From Vicugna pacos (Eukaryota > Chordata > Mammalia > Artiodactyla > Camelidae), in the NCBI RefSeq assembly GCF_048564905.1, contig NC_132994.1:16285982-16349981 (forward strand): a DNA stretch of 64,000 bases, read 5' to 3'. The notes below the pieces were generated by a model. The model was not told the DNA's origin. It saw only the letters and a list, made by a program, of their open reading frames with translations, and ran no database searches. The stretch's first letter is position 1, and each line of letters opens with the position of its first letter. Positions 36,621 through 48,236 of the stretch are shown here, in pieces. A program made the position numbers and the translations under genes.

Positions 36621-38176
36621 GCCTTCCAGCTCCTTTTCCCACCATTAAAAGTATTTCAAGGTAGCTCAATGAGACTTTGCCTTTATCTAGTTTAGTTCCA
36701 ATAATCACATAGGATTATTATTTATTATGTATAAATACAGATTATTCCCATAATCCATTTAGGGCCATATTAAAGGGTTGGGGTTCTAGAAAGCCCTAGC
36801 TTTGGCACGCCTTGGAAAAGGCTATTTCAAGGTTCCCTGGTCTCCAACTTGTTCTTAGACCTCTAGACCAGGGACAGCCCACTCTCGCTTTCCTTTGCCC
36901 ACTCACCGTCCCCTTAGGTGTCTGCATCACAGAGGAGGGACAGGCCTTGAGGACTGCTGGATCAGTACCTACTTCTGGTTTTCCAAGGCACTGATTCCGC
37001 CTCTGTCTCTGCTGGACCAGAGCCCCGTCTGCATGCTGCCCTGGTGCTCTTGGCTGTCTCACTCCTGCCTTACAGAACTTGCTGTGCCTCCAGCAGGAAT
37101 GCCTGCACCTTTGTGTGCTTTCCTGGTCTTACCTCCTGTCTGTGGCCCCCGTCCTGACACTGGCTTGACGTCTCCAACCACAGGCTACGGCTGGCAGCCC
37201 TAGGTTTCAGGCCCTGGCATTGTGATTTACAGACTTCTCACATTTGAATTTAGTTTGGACCCCATCATCTCAATTGAGATTTTACTTCTCATTTGATGCC
37301 AACAGAAAATTGGGTTTCCAAATTCTTAAGTGCCTAGAATTGTTCATCTGGCTCTACATCTAGAGGTCTTTAAAGAAAAACTAAACAACTCAACATCCAA
37401 AATCTCAGCTCCCGAATTTATCATCCACCTCAGAGTCAAACATCCCCACCCTTATGAAGTTCATTTTGCCAATAACTAGAGTTTTGCTTGGATCAATTTT
37501 GCCATAGCTGTTGGATCACTTAACTTTATTACCAGAAAAATGTCTCCCTCTTCCTCAGGATGCCCACTGTTTTTGAAGTTCCTCCTTCTCCCCTCCCTCC
37601 ATAAATAGTCTTCAGTCAGTTTGCACAATTAAGACCAACTGACAGAAGGGGTGTGATAAGCAAGGCACACAGGTACGAGGAGATGACAATAATGGTCTTG
37701 AAAGTGCTGTGTCACCTCTCATATTACTTTAAAATGAAGTCTGAGCTGAAGCCAATCCAAACTGCTCTTTCCAACTTGATGAATGCCAACATTAACGAAC
37801 CAGCTCAGACCAAAACTGGAAGGAAAAAATAGAAGCGTTCAAGGAAGATGTAACACCCAAATTCATGCTGAGACTATGGGAGAACAGCCAATTTATGGAT
37901 TTTAGGCAGGAAATAGATGCCCTTCAGCATTCAGAAAAGTATAAAGGTAAAAATACTGTGGTTCTTTTCTGGCATAATTCAGGCATTTCCAGGTAAACGT
38001 ATTTCATGGCATGGGATCTAGATCTCTTTCTTCATTTAGAGTGTGATTATAATCAGTGAAACTAAGTTTCATTTGTGCCTGTGACAGTTAGATTTTGAGT
38101 ATACTCATCTGAGATAACTTGGATAAATATGCAACGATAAAATTACTATGGTGATATTATCTTTACATGTAAAGAC
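36621..38176. other. Unique-looking sequence, no firm gene
   Basis: Frames near 36796-37203 overlap on both strands and lack motifs. A protein-like stretch at 37740-37960 is listed separately. Confidence 0.35.
37740..37960 (+). pseudogene. Protein-like stretch, origin unknown
   Basis: One frame reads 'KPIQTALSNLMNANINEP' and then hits a stop; a second, overlapping frame reads 'WKEKIEAFKEDVTPKFMLR' and 'QFMDFRQEIDALQHSEKYK'. Together they look like one coding stretch broken by a shift. I do not recognise the protein. No poly(A) tail or target-site duplication was seen, so it could be an old retrocopy, a transposon-coding relic, or chance. Confidence 0.2.
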
Positions 38177-38345
38177 TGTATTCGTTTGCTAGGGCTGCCA
38201 CGACAAAGTGCCACAGACTGAGTGGCTTGAATAGCAGAAATGTATTGTCTTATAGTTCTTGAGGCTGTAAGACCAAGATCAAGGTGTAGGTAAGGCTGGT
38301 TCCCTCTGAAGGCTGTGAGGGAGGGATCTGCTCCAAGGACAATGT
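38177..38345 (-). mobile_element. MLT1A-like MaLR LTR fragment (fossil)
   Basis: The start 'tgtattcgtttgctagggct' is the antisense MLT1A terminus. It is followed by 'caaagtgccacagactgagt', 'gaaatgtattgtcttatagt' and 'gaccaagatcaaggtgta'. Only about the terminal 170 bp remain. Confidence 0.85.
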
Positions 38346-39119
38346 CTGGCAAGGATGAAGACTCAACAAATGTTTGTGAATTCACTGCATGAACGAACAG
38401 GAAACATTGACCCTATACAGATCTGTTCCCGTCCTCCTCTTAAAAAACAGTCTCTGCTCATGCTGCTCCCATCTGTGGACTGTCCTTCCCCTTTATTTCC
38501 AAAGCTCTTGAGAGACTGAATATACAAACATACAGCAGCCAGACTATATATAAAAACAGAACTCTGACCCACAGTCAGTAGCAACCAGTCTAGGAAACCA
38601 GCCTACTCTCCACAACTCATACTTGTGGGAAGTCAGACCCATTCAGGAAGCCAAAACCCCTGTGACCAACGGTCCCAAACAGCCAGGACCTGATTCACAA
38701 CTGACAGCTTCCCTGCTGGTGACAGAAAAAAGGGAGACACAATCCCTGCCCTCGAGCAGTTTACAGCCTTTCTCAATCAGGGTCCACAGATGCCCTGCAG
38801 AAAATTCTCAAAGAAGCTATTTTCTTAATTTTCCCAAAGATGAGGTATGGCTAACACCACGGATGCATAGGAGAGAAGTTAATTCATTACATACAGTGGG
38901 TACCGTAGGGCATTGAGGATAAAATCTAACCTGGACTCTCAGTTAGAAAGGACTAGAAAGAAAAGATGGACATGTAAACAAACATGTATTATAAAATACC
39001 ATTGTTAAGTGACGTTTCCTCCTTGCCTGACTACTGCTGTCTCTGACTGATGTTCATTTTATATCTATGTAAGTGTTATTATTATACCCCTTTTTTAAAA
39101 AAGTGTAGAGATAATAATA
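38346..39119. other. Unique-looking sequence, no gene recognised
   Basis: Short frames on both strands (for example 38623-38916, +) lack support. Confidence 0.4.
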
Positions 39120-39780
39120 ATTTAGCAATATCTATCAAAGTACAAAGAGCATTCCCGTTGACCCAGTAATTTCACTTGCAAGAAAGTGAAAGACAACCTT
39201 TGGGAGAAAATATCTGCAAATGATGAGACAGACATGGGCTTAACTTCCAGAATATATTAACAGCTCATACAACTCCGTAACAAAAATAAACAGTTCAATC
39301 AAAAAATGGGCAGAAGACCTAAACAGACATTTCACCAACAAAGACATGCAGATGGCCAAAAGGCATATGTAAAGATGCTCAACATCACTAATTATCAGAG
39401 ACATGCAAATCAAAACTATAATGAGCTATCACCTCACACCAGTCAGAATGGCCATCATTAAAAAGTCCACAAACGATAAATGCTGGAGAGGGTGTGGAGA
39501 AAAGAGAACCCTCCTACACCATTGGTGGGAATGTAATTTGGTGCAGCCACTATGAAAAACAGTATTGAGATTCCTTAAAAAACTAAAAATGAGTTACCAT
39601 ATGATCCAGGAATCATACTCCTGGGCATATATCGGGGGGAACTCTAACTCAAAAAGACACATGCACCCCAGTGTTCACAGCAGCGCTACTTACAATAGCC
39701 AAGACATGGAAGCAACCCAAATGTCCATCAATAGATAAAGAAGTATATTCATACAATGGAATACTACTCAGCCATAAAAA
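39120..39780 (+). repeat. L1 LINE (ORF2 C-terminal part) abutting a SINE
   Basis: An older L1M scrap at about 39120-39190 ('gttgacccagtaatttcact') is followed by a younger L1 from 39193 ('gggagaaaatatctgcaaat', 'tgctggagagggtgtggaga', 'gaatactactcagccataaa'). The L1 stops before its 3' UTR, exactly where the tRNA-derived SINE begins, and does not resume afterwards. Confidence 0.85.
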
Positions 39781-39952
39781 AGGCATATAGCTTGGTGGTA
39801 GAGTGCATGCCTAGCATGTACAAGGTCTGAGGTTCAATCCCCAGTACTTCCATTAAAAATAAATAAATAAAAACCTAATTACCTCCTCACCCTCAAAAAA
39901 ATAAATAAAAATTTTAAAAATAATAAATAAATAAAGTTTTAAAAAGTAGAAG
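39781..39952 (+). repeat. Camelid tRNA-derived SINE (Vic-1-like)
   Basis: The tRNA-like head 'tatagcttggtggtagagtg' with B-box-like 'aggttcaatcccc', then 'ccattaaaaataaataaata' and 'cctaattacctcctcacc', and an A-rich tail. The head is nearly complete at its 5' end. Confidence 0.9.
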
Positions 39953-42900
39953 ATGCTGTCTAACTATGAGACTATGAACTGTCACTTAGTCCTTTTAAAT
40001 CCTTAGCTTTAAATCCTCCTCCACTGAAACGGACCAGAGATACCACTTCATGGGGAATGATAAAGTACTGGAACACATATGGGAGAACTTTGTGAACATG
40101 AAAAACTGTAAAATATTGTGTAACTGCAACAGTCATCCTTCCCCTCCTAACTTCCTATTGCCATTTTCATTCCTCGTTCTCTGTGCCCCTACCCAGCCAT
40201 GGGTACCTCACACAATGGAAGCATATCATCCCAAATTCTTCAAAAATGAGGTCTGGACACCTCCACCCCCACCACGTCGTGACTCAGCAGTATGTCGAGG
40301 TCTCTCACACCCAGGGGCTGGCCAGTTTTAGAGAAGGAAGGAAGGAAACGCTCACCAGACACCCACAGCCACCCAACCCACTGGCTATACTGCAAGGAGT
40401 CACTCATCTCCACACAGTGCTGGGTACAAAGATGCTGAATAAATGCCAAGTGAACTGGAATAAATCGAAACAGAGTTTAAGGCATAGGTGAGAAGACAGA
40501 ATAACAACTAAAGTGATCACAAAACAGAGGCCAGGAGCTAGGGGAGGGCTCTGTGGACACTCATAATGAGGATAAAATTTGCAGCCAGAACTATAAAGTC
40601 TTGGTCTATCAGAGAAAATCTGATTGCCCTTGTCCATCACTTCCTGCTGCACCTTCAAGCCAGATGGCTCCCTCACGCATCTGCTCTCAAAATGAGGACA
40701 CAACTCTGCTGAGGTCGAGGAGACTCACCAGAGAATTGGGAATCACTGAAATGGAGAAAACTCCAGAAAATGAAGGCTTCCAGTCACACCAATCTATGTG
40801 GCCAATCCACGTCTGTTGGCTTAACCCACAGGAATGCTGGTTCCAGCATTTAACACTCAGATGGCCCCATTCCCTACTCGTGGTGGGGTGATGGCTGCAC
40901 TAGACCAGTTGTCGGCCAAGAGTCTGGGCTGTGGCCATGCCCAGGGGTAATCCAAGCTAAACCCAACAAGGGAGAGTGAAGAGTCAAACCTCAGGGCAAC
41001 CAAATACAGACACCAAATCCAGATGCAGATTCTGAACAGGAGTGAGGAGCCAGGAACTCAAATTTGGCAAAGAGAAGACCAAAGCCAAGAGAAGCTGACC
41101 CCAAGCAAAGAGAGGCCCAAGCAGTCACCTCAAAGAGTTCTGGGGCATAAAACAAGTAGGTAAGTCACCCTGGCTTATAGGGCAATTTAGGAAGCGGGCA
41201 TTCTCCAAGCCTTCCCCACTGCTTGTGCTCAGATGCCCAGTGAGTCCACCTGAGCTCTCTCCTCTCCTCCCAGCCATATTTATCCAAGCCTACATCCTCA
41301 TTTTTATCAAGTAATAACAATACTAATTCCTTAAGAAGTCCTTTATAGCTGCATGGGACTTCTGATTTCACCCCTATTTGACGTGCGCAGATACACCGTG
41401 AGGTGAGCCCAGTAGGCAGTGAAATACCCATCATACAGATGTGAAAACAGACCAGACACAGAAGTCAGCAGTGGAATTACAGCTGGAGTCCGGGTCTCCC
41501 GAGCACATCTAACTCATTGTAGGGCAGGGGCTTCAAAATCCTGGACAACTTCATGTTTAACATGGAAGCAAAACAATGACTTCGTTTCTCATGTATCAGC
41601 CCTCTGACAGTGCACTTGGTAGATGCTGGTGCTAACACCATAAGGCTGATCTCAGATCGTCAGCTGAAGTGCCAATATATCCGTACTGACTGACTACACC
41701 CTCCCATCCCCACTGAATAAATAACAAAGATGACGTTTCATTTTAAAGACAGAGGGTCCTAATCTCTGATGTAGGGCTCAAGTTAAAAGCTTTCAGGCCT
41801 CCCATGAAGGCAGGCTACAAGGGTTGTAACCAAAGGATGGAAAAAGTTTTCTCCCCAATCACATTAGCTTAAAAAAGGAAAGTTAAGTCTTCCTTTTATT
41901 AAAGAGGGAAACATACACAAACAGAAACACAAGCATACGCACTCATGCTCCCAAAAATCCAGCCACACCGCCACCAAAATACACCTTCTAACTCCAACGG
42001 TGCTTTCGGTGCTTTCTCTCCATCAACATCGTCTTTTTGCTCCTGAGATTTGATTTTCGCCTCCACTAAGGTTGGGAATTTGGGAAGAAAGAGGGTGATT
42101 TTCCCCAAAGTCCAGCCCACCTCAAAGATGGCACGTTCATGTGGCCTGGTCTTTGGGGTAAGATCACTCGAACACATCTCCGTGGTTTCATCTGAAACAC
42201 AGGTTCTTCCACCTGCCTTTTCCCAAGTCAGTTTTGAAGAAAATTCAAACATTGCCCCTAAACACCGCATGGCCCTGAAAAGGACGGGTTTGGTAGAGCC
42301 AATGAATTCTTGACTTGAAGAGCGCCAGTAGAGAATGCTGTACCATTTCAAAGAACACAGTTCCTGGACCACTACCAGATCTTTCTCTCCAGCAAGTGGT
42401 TTTTACAAGCACCTTGAATGTATATGTTTAACACAAATGACTTGGTTCTTAATAAAATACTGGCATATTTAGATTTCCATGGCACATTTTTGCCTTTATA
42501 AGAATTTTAATAACTTTTGCTCTGATATGAGTCCCAAGAACCTCTGGGTAAGTGGAGCTGGCATGGGACTGTGACATGCTAGATGTCCAAAGTTAACAGC
42601 TCTTGAAAGTTTTTATTTACTTTTTTCTTCTGTTTGAGTGTACTTAATGCTATTAAGGTTTCGTCTGGCAGCAGAAAAGGGTATAAACGTGGCCACTTAA
42701 GAAAAGCAACTTGGCCATTTGTGACAACAGCTGCCTGATACTGCATTTTATTTCATTGAAAAAGGATGCAGAAAGTCTGTGGTGTATTAAAGAAACAGAG
42801 TTTGGAGATCCTGGGAATTTTCTCTTCTATTTCCTTCTAATAAATTTACAATTATTAAGTAATTTATTGAGTGTCAACAACATACTAGACACTTTTTAAA

Positions 42901-42999
42901 TTACTTGAAATGGACTAATTAAGGAAAAAATCATTTAAACTCTTTTGGAAGGGCTCTTGGCGGACCTTCCACAGCATATGTTCAGCTGATAGGGTGATG
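39953..42999. other. Mostly unique-looking sequence
   Basis: A weak MIR-like piece lies near 41340-41510 ('tcatacagatgtgaaaacag'). A frame of 157 codons on the - strand (41899-42372) has a protein-like tone but overlaps an 87-codon + strand frame and lacks any known motif or splice support. Confidence 0.35.
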
Positions 43000-43254
43000 C
43001 TATCATTAAGACCATCTCCCAACAGCTGTAGAGTCAAAACTGAGACCCTGAGCAGGCACATAAGGCTCTGCCTTCACCCTCTGACCCCAGCTGGCTCCAA
43101 ACACTTCTCCACCATTTGGTCTTCCAATCACAGCAAACGGTCTGCTTCTCCCCACTGCTCAGCATCCTCTCACGTCCCCAGCCTTGGTACCCACTCTTCT
43201 CCCTGCTTGGCACACCCTTTCCGAGGGGTCTGCCTAGTGAACTTCTTATCCCTT
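43000..43254 (+). repeat. L2 LINE fragment
   Basis: The C-rich run 'ctgccttcaccctctgaccc', 'ccactgctcagcatcctctc' and 'ctgcttggcacaccctttcc' resembles the L2 region upstream of its 3' end. It is cut on the right by a SINE. Confidence 0.5.
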
Positions 43255-43255
43255 A

Positions 43256-43463
43256 AAATATAAGTATTGGTAGGGGGTGAAGGTATAGCTCAGTGGTAGA
43301 GCATGTGCTTAGCACGCATGAAGTCTTGGGTTCAATCCTCAGGACCTCCGTTAAAAATAAATAAATAAACCTAATTACCTCCACACACCGCCCCCCAATC
43401 CCGAAAACAAAACAATTAAAGAAAGAAAAAAGAGATCTTAAAAATTTTTTAAATATAAGTATT
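43256..43463 (+). repeat. Camelid tRNA-derived SINE (Vic-1-like) with target-site duplication
   Basis: The head 'ggtatagctcagtggtagag' and B-box-like 'gggttcaatcctc' are followed by 'aataaataaacctaattacc'. The 13-bp direct repeat 'aaatataagtatt' lies at 43256-43268 and 43451-43463. Confidence 0.93.
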
Positions 43464-43521
43464 AGATCTGGCAATTCTACCTTTGGGTAGATATCCCAAA
43501 GAACTGAAAGCAGGGACTCAG
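43464..43521 (+). repeat. Ancient L1M LINE, left part
   Basis: The reading 'gatctggcaattctaccttt' and 'gggtagatatcccaaagaac' is L1 ORF2 DNA. It is interrupted at the direct repeat 'agagatacatg' and resumes at 44041. Confidence 0.7.
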
Positions 43522-44051
43522 AGAGATACATGGATTACCACATTCTGCTGATTCTTATTTTGTAGTTGGCTTTATTCCTTTGATAACTATGTAACTTTAA
43601 AAAGCTAAAGATCTAATCTGTTCTTAGAAACAATAATTAGTACATATATGTAAACTAAAAAAATGCAGCATTCTGTATATTTGTATTTACATGCAATATA
43701 ATGTGTATGTGCAGTAGAACTGTAATTTTTTAAAAAAAAGAAAGAAAACAAACTACGGTTAACAAAGGGGAAAGGGATTGGGAGAAGGGATAAACTAGGA
43801 GTTTGGGATTAACATATACACACTACTAAATATAACATAGATTAAAGAAAGGACCTACTATATACCACAGGGAACTATATTCAACATCTTGTAATAACCT
43901 ATATGGAAAAGAATCTGAAAAAGAATATATATATATATATATATGTATGTATTCAGGTATACACCTGAAACTAACACAGCATTGTAAATCAACTAGACTT
44001 CAATAAAAAATATTTCATTAATATATAAATAAATAAATAAAGAGATACATG
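43522..44051 (+). mobile_element. Composite retro-insertion: unknown 5' part joined to an L1 3' end
   Basis: The 11-bp direct repeat 'agagatacatg' at 43522-43532 and 44041-44051 bounds a single block. Its right half (about 43741-44023) is an L1 3' UTR with tail ('acagggaactatattcaaca', 'cacctgaaactaacacagca'). Its left about 208 bp are not L1 and end in 'gtaattttttaaaaaaaag', like the 3' end of a polyadenylated RNA. The insert splits an older L1M. It may be a template-switch chimera or two successive insertions. Confidence 0.65.
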
Positions 44052-44540
44052 CACATCCGTGTTCAGAGCAGCACTATTCACAACAACTAAAATATGGCAA
44101 CCCAAGCCTCCATCAACAGATGACTTCATAAAGAACATGTGGCATGTACGTACAATGGAATATCACTGCATCCTTAAAAAGGAAGGAAAGTCTGACACAT
44201 GGTGCAAGACGGATAAACCCTGAGAACATTATGCTAAGTGAAGTAAGCCAATCACAAGAAGACACATATTTGATGCTTCCACTTATGTAAGGTACCTAGA
44301 ATAGGCAGATCACAGGGACAGAAAGCAGAGTGGTGATGACCAGGCACTGAGGCAGGAGAGGGAATGGGGACTTACTGTTCAGTGGGTTTAGAGCTTCAGC
44401 CTTGCAAGATGAAAGTTCCGTGGATGGACGGAGGTGATGATAGCACAAGAATGTGAATACACTGAGTGCTGCTGTGCATTTAAAAATGGTTGTGGTGACA
44501 AATTTTATGTTATGCGTATCTTACCACAATTTTTAATTGA
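44041..44540 (+). repeat. Ancient L1M LINE, right part with 3' end
   Basis: The continuation contains 'gttcagagcagcactattca', 'gatgcttccacttatgtaag', 'tttaaaaatggttgtggtga' and 'tttatgttatgcgtatctta', which is the L1M 3' end. Confidence 0.85.
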
Positions 44541-44639
44541 AAAATTAGAAAATTAAAAATAATAAAAATTTTTAACATCTCAAGTGCCAGCATCTCTGTG
44601 AAAATTCTCCCCATCCCCCAACACCGAGAGAAATTAGCC

Positions 44640-44800
44640 TTTCCCTCTTCTGAGCTCCTACTACACCTAGGACCTAATTAAAAGTATTTGTCTCAGGGCT
44701 GTTCTCCCTGTCCGACTGGAAATGCCTCCAAAACTGTGTCTTTTTCATCTTTTATCTTCCGTGGTTATCACCAGGACAGTTAAGTAATCCAAGTGTCTCC
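44640..44800 (+). repeat. Possible L2 LINE fragment
   Basis: The piece 'gggctgttctccctgtccga' followed by 'aaaactgtgtctttttcatc' has L2-like character, strongly decayed. Confidence 0.35.
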
Positions 44801-44861
44801 CTTCTGGAGCATGGTAGGATAGCTAATCTCTGTATACAATGTATTGAATTTTTGTAGATGT

Positions 44862-45025
44862 CAGAGATTTGTTAGGACTTTTAAGTGTATTACCTTATTT
44901 AATAACTGCAACAGTTTTACAGATTGCAAGACTGAGAACTGGAAAAGTTAACTTTCCCAAGACCACACAGCTAGGAATTAGCAGAGCTAGGATTTAAACC
45001 AGGTCTATCACTTTCCAAAAGCTGT
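44862..45025 (+). repeat. MIR SINE
   Basis: The reading 'tattaccttatttaataact', 'agaccacacagctaggaatt', 'agcagagctaggatttaaac' and 'caggtct' is a clear MIR. Confidence 0.85.
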
Positions 45026-45109
45026 GCTTATAACTGGAGGCCAGAAGATTCTTTTTTTTCCCCCAAAGCCCAGGAAAGTTCTTCTTCGGGCCTGCAGATG
45101 AGAAAAACA

Positions 45110-45730
45110 AGTGAAATCAGCAAGGAGAAAACATCGCTCATCCATCTGGTTGGCAAAAATAAAAAAGAGTGAATCATCCAGTGCTGGCAAGATCGTCAGA
45201 AACAGACATTCTTACGTTATGAATAAGAGTGTGAAATGCAATCATGTTTTTGGAAAGTAAACTGGAAATATCTACTGAAATACACTTACCCTGCTGCCCA
45301 GGAATCCCACTCTTGGGGACTCTCATGCTACAAAAATAAAATGTACAGATGTATGCACAAGGATATTTTTAGTGTCAAAAACCTGGAAAGGGAGCTAAGT
45401 GTCTATTCCCCAGGAAATGAGTGCATAAAGTTCACCAAGTCCATGCAATGGGGTATTACCTAACTATTGAACAGAGCAAACGAGTTCCATAGCCATGTTG
45501 CCCAGACAGATGTCCATGATATATGATGGTGTGAAAGCACGTGTCACCAAATATTTACAGCATAATTCATTCTTTTCAACCAGAAGAGATCCACAGTGAG
45601 AACAACACATGTGTATCTGTGTTCACGGGGGATGTGGAAGGACTGTCACCAGCTGTTGATTGGTTAGTCACCTCAAGGGGCTGAGAAAGGAAAGAAGGAG
45701 AGAATATTTGTCACATTTTCTTTGTGTAGA
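45110..45730 (+). repeat. Ancient L1M LINE, ORF2 3' part
   Basis: The diverged L1 ORF2 DNA includes 'ggttggcaaaaataaaaaag', 'aatcatccagtgctggcaag' and 'cccaggaatcccactcttgg'. No 3' UTR is recognisable. Confidence 0.65.
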
Positions 45731-45901
45731 TTGAGTGTGTTTTACTTGTGTATGAGAGCTAAAAAATTAATCTAGACTTTTTAAAGCTATGGATGGCATT
45801 GATCTTTTTCTAGATCTTAAAAATAAGTGAAACACTCTCAATCTGCATAAAGAAAAAGAGAAAATATGTATTAGGTCAGTCCTTTTTACTTCTCTCCTCA
45901 G

Positions 45902-45978
45902 GACCACTGATGCTGGGTGACTCGCCCAACTTCGTCACCTTCATGCTGAGTCGCCAGTATGAGACCAGCTCTCTGACG
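45902..45978 (+). CDS. Probable internal coding exon of an unrecognised gene (exon A)
   Basis: A 77-bp exon is defined by a strong pyrimidine tract and AG ('cttctctcctcag') and a near-ideal donor ('ACG gtaagattc'). Only one of the three frames is open; it starts after two bases and reads 'PLMLGDSPNFVTFMLSRQY' followed by 'ETSSLT'. Twenty of 25 codons end in G or C, unlike the AT-rich surroundings, which is typical of real coding DNA. The exon enters in phase 1 and leaves in phase 0, which fits the 48184 exon directly. I do not recognise the protein. The exon lies in the unique gap between an ancient L1M and a young L1. The alternative is a relic exon of a dead gene. Confidence 0.7.
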
Positions 45979-46283
45979 GTAAGATTCACATCCCAGTCGG
46001 TACAGCTGGACCCAGGCCCTGCCTCCTCCACTTGCCTCAGTTCCTTGAAATTAGACCCTGCTCCCCTTTACTTTGGATCTCTCAGACAAGGCCCTCAGGC
46101 CATTGACTGACCCCCTTCCATCCCAGCCATCCCATCTGGCTCCCAACAGACCAACCTAAGCACAATCAAATACACTGCAGCGTTTCGGTGAAAATACTTT
46201 GCTTTTGAAGATGAAGCATTAAGGACCATTCCAACCTTTCAGTGGCTGGAGGTAAGGCAGGTAATAAATGCGTACGTATCTTC

Positions 46284-47875
46284 TTAAAAGGCCAGTGCTC
46301 CCTACAGATTCCGTACAATCCCTATCAAACTACCAATGGCACTTTCTCACAGAACTAGAACCAAAAATTGTTAAATTTCTATGGATACACAAAAGACTCC
46401 AAACAGCCAAAACAATCTTGAGAAAGGAGAACAGGGCTGGAGGAATAAGACTCCCTAATTCAGAGCAGACTACAAAGCATAGTTATCTAAACAGAACGGT
46501 ACTGGCCCAACAACAGACACACGGATCAGTGGAGCAGGACAGAGAGCCCAGAAATAAACCCATGCTCTTAAGCCAATTAATCTAAAGGAGGCAAGAATAC
46601 GCAATGGAGAAAAGACAGTCTTCAATAAGTGGTGCTGGGAAAACTGGACAGCTACCTATCAAACACTGAAATTAGAACATTCTCTAACACCATGTACAGA
46701 AATGCACTCAAAATGGATTACAGATCTAAATCTGAGACCAGATACTCTAAAACTCCTAGAGGAAAACATGGGCAGAACACTCTAACAATATTTCCTTTTA
46801 ATCTGTCCCCTACAGTGACAGAAATAAAAATGAAAATAAACAAATGTGATCTAATTCAACTTATAAGCTTTTGCACAGCAGAGGAAACCATAAACAAAAT
46901 GAAAAGACAACTTATGGAATGGGAGAAAATATTTGCAAATGATGCGACCAACAAGGGATTAACTTCCAAAATATACAAACAGTTCATACAGATCGATATT
47001 GAAAAAAAAATCAAAAAATGGGCAGAAGATATAAATAGACATTTCTCCAAAGAAGACGTACAGATGGCCAATAGGCACATGAAAAAATACTCAACATCAT
47101 TAATTATTAGAGAAATGCACATCAAAACTACAATGATGTATCACTTCACACCAGTTATAATGACCATCATCCAAGAGTCTACAAATAATAAATGCTGGAG
47201 AGGGTGTGGAGGAAAAGGAACCCTCCTACACTGTTGGTGGGAATGTGATTTGGTGCAGCCACTATGGAGAACAGTACTGATATTCCTTAAAAAATTAAAA
47301 ATAGACTTAACATGTGATCCACCAATCCCACTCCTGGGCATATATCCAGAGGAATCTCTAAGATACATGCACCCCAAAGTTCATAGCAGCACTATGTACA
47401 ACAGCCAAGACATGGATGTATACAATGGACTACTACTCAGCCATAAAAAGGAATGAAATAACACCATTTGCAGCAACATGGCTGGACCTAGAGGTGATCA
47501 TACTAAGTGAAGTAAGTCAGAGAAAGACAAATATCATTTGGTATTAGTTATATGTGGAATCTTTAAAAAATGATACAAATAAACTTATTTATAAAACAAA
47601 AATAGTCTCACAGACATAGAAAACAAACTTATGGTTACCAAAGGGGGAGAGAGGGAGGGATAAATTAGGAGTTTGGAATTAACATATATGAAATAGATAA
47701 CCAACCAGGTCCTACTGTAGAGCACAGGGAACTATGTTCAAGATCTTGTAATAATCTATAACGGAAAAGAATCTGAAAAAGAATACATTTAGATATATGT
47801 ATAACTGAATCACTTTGCAGTACGCCTGAAATGTAAATCAACTATACTTCAGTTTTAAAAAGGCCAGTGTTCCTA
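46284..47875 (+). repeat. L1 LINE, 1.55-kb 5'-truncated copy with target-site duplication
   Basis: The body spans about 46305-47854 and starts in the middle of ORF2 (frame near 46268: 'WIHKRLQTAKTILRKENRAG'). It passes '[20 protein letters not shown]', the Cys-rich C-terminal domain, and continues to the 3' UTR. Several frame breaks separate the ORF2 pieces (46268-46585, 46629-47456). The flanking repeat is 'ttaaaaggccagtgctccct' (46284) and 'ttaaaaaggccagtgttcct' (47855), with small differences. It inserted in the intron between the two probable exons. Confidence 0.93.
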
Positions 47876-48183
47876 GTTTATAAGAAAGGCAAAAATTCAT
47901 CCATTAACTTCAATTAGAAGTAAACTGATGAACCAAATCCTAGAAAAGATAAACCGCATAGGGAGTGAATTTTGTTTGGAAGGTGGGGATGGGGATGGGT
48001 GACAATGATGGTAATAATTTTAAAGCACAGGGTCCTTCCTGGAGTGGGGCAGGGTTAGGGGAAGGCTTAAGGCACATGAGGGAGGAGGACATTGAACAAA
48101 CGTTGTCTGCTCAAAAATATATATATATTAGGTTTGCTTGGCTCTGTGTCCCAGAAAAGGGTAGTAACTTCTTTTCTTTCCAG

Positions 48184-48236
48184 CTTGCCTGTACCAAAGA
48201 ACGAATCCAGAACTCAAGGTACTGCTGTGAGCTGCG
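48184..48236 (+). CDS. Probable internal coding exon of an unrecognised gene (exon B)
   Basis: A 53-bp exon has an acceptor 'cttcttttctttccag' and an almost consensus donor 'GCG gtaagttag'. Read in phase 0, as exon A requires, it is open and encodes 'LACTKERIQNSRYCCELR', with the last codon split 2+1. The frame starting after two bases is closed. Three cysteines in 17 residues suggest a folded or disulphide-bearing segment, but that is inference. The next exon should begin in phase 2; 55453 is one position that would fit. I cannot name the gene. Confidence 0.62.

Noticed and set aside
41899-42372. 157-codon gene on the - strand
   Set aside because: No motif, no splice context, and an overlapping + strand frame; most likely chance.
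46629-47456. Host gene of 275 codons on the + strand
   Set aside because: The content ([18 protein letters not shown] and neighbours) is L1 ORF2.
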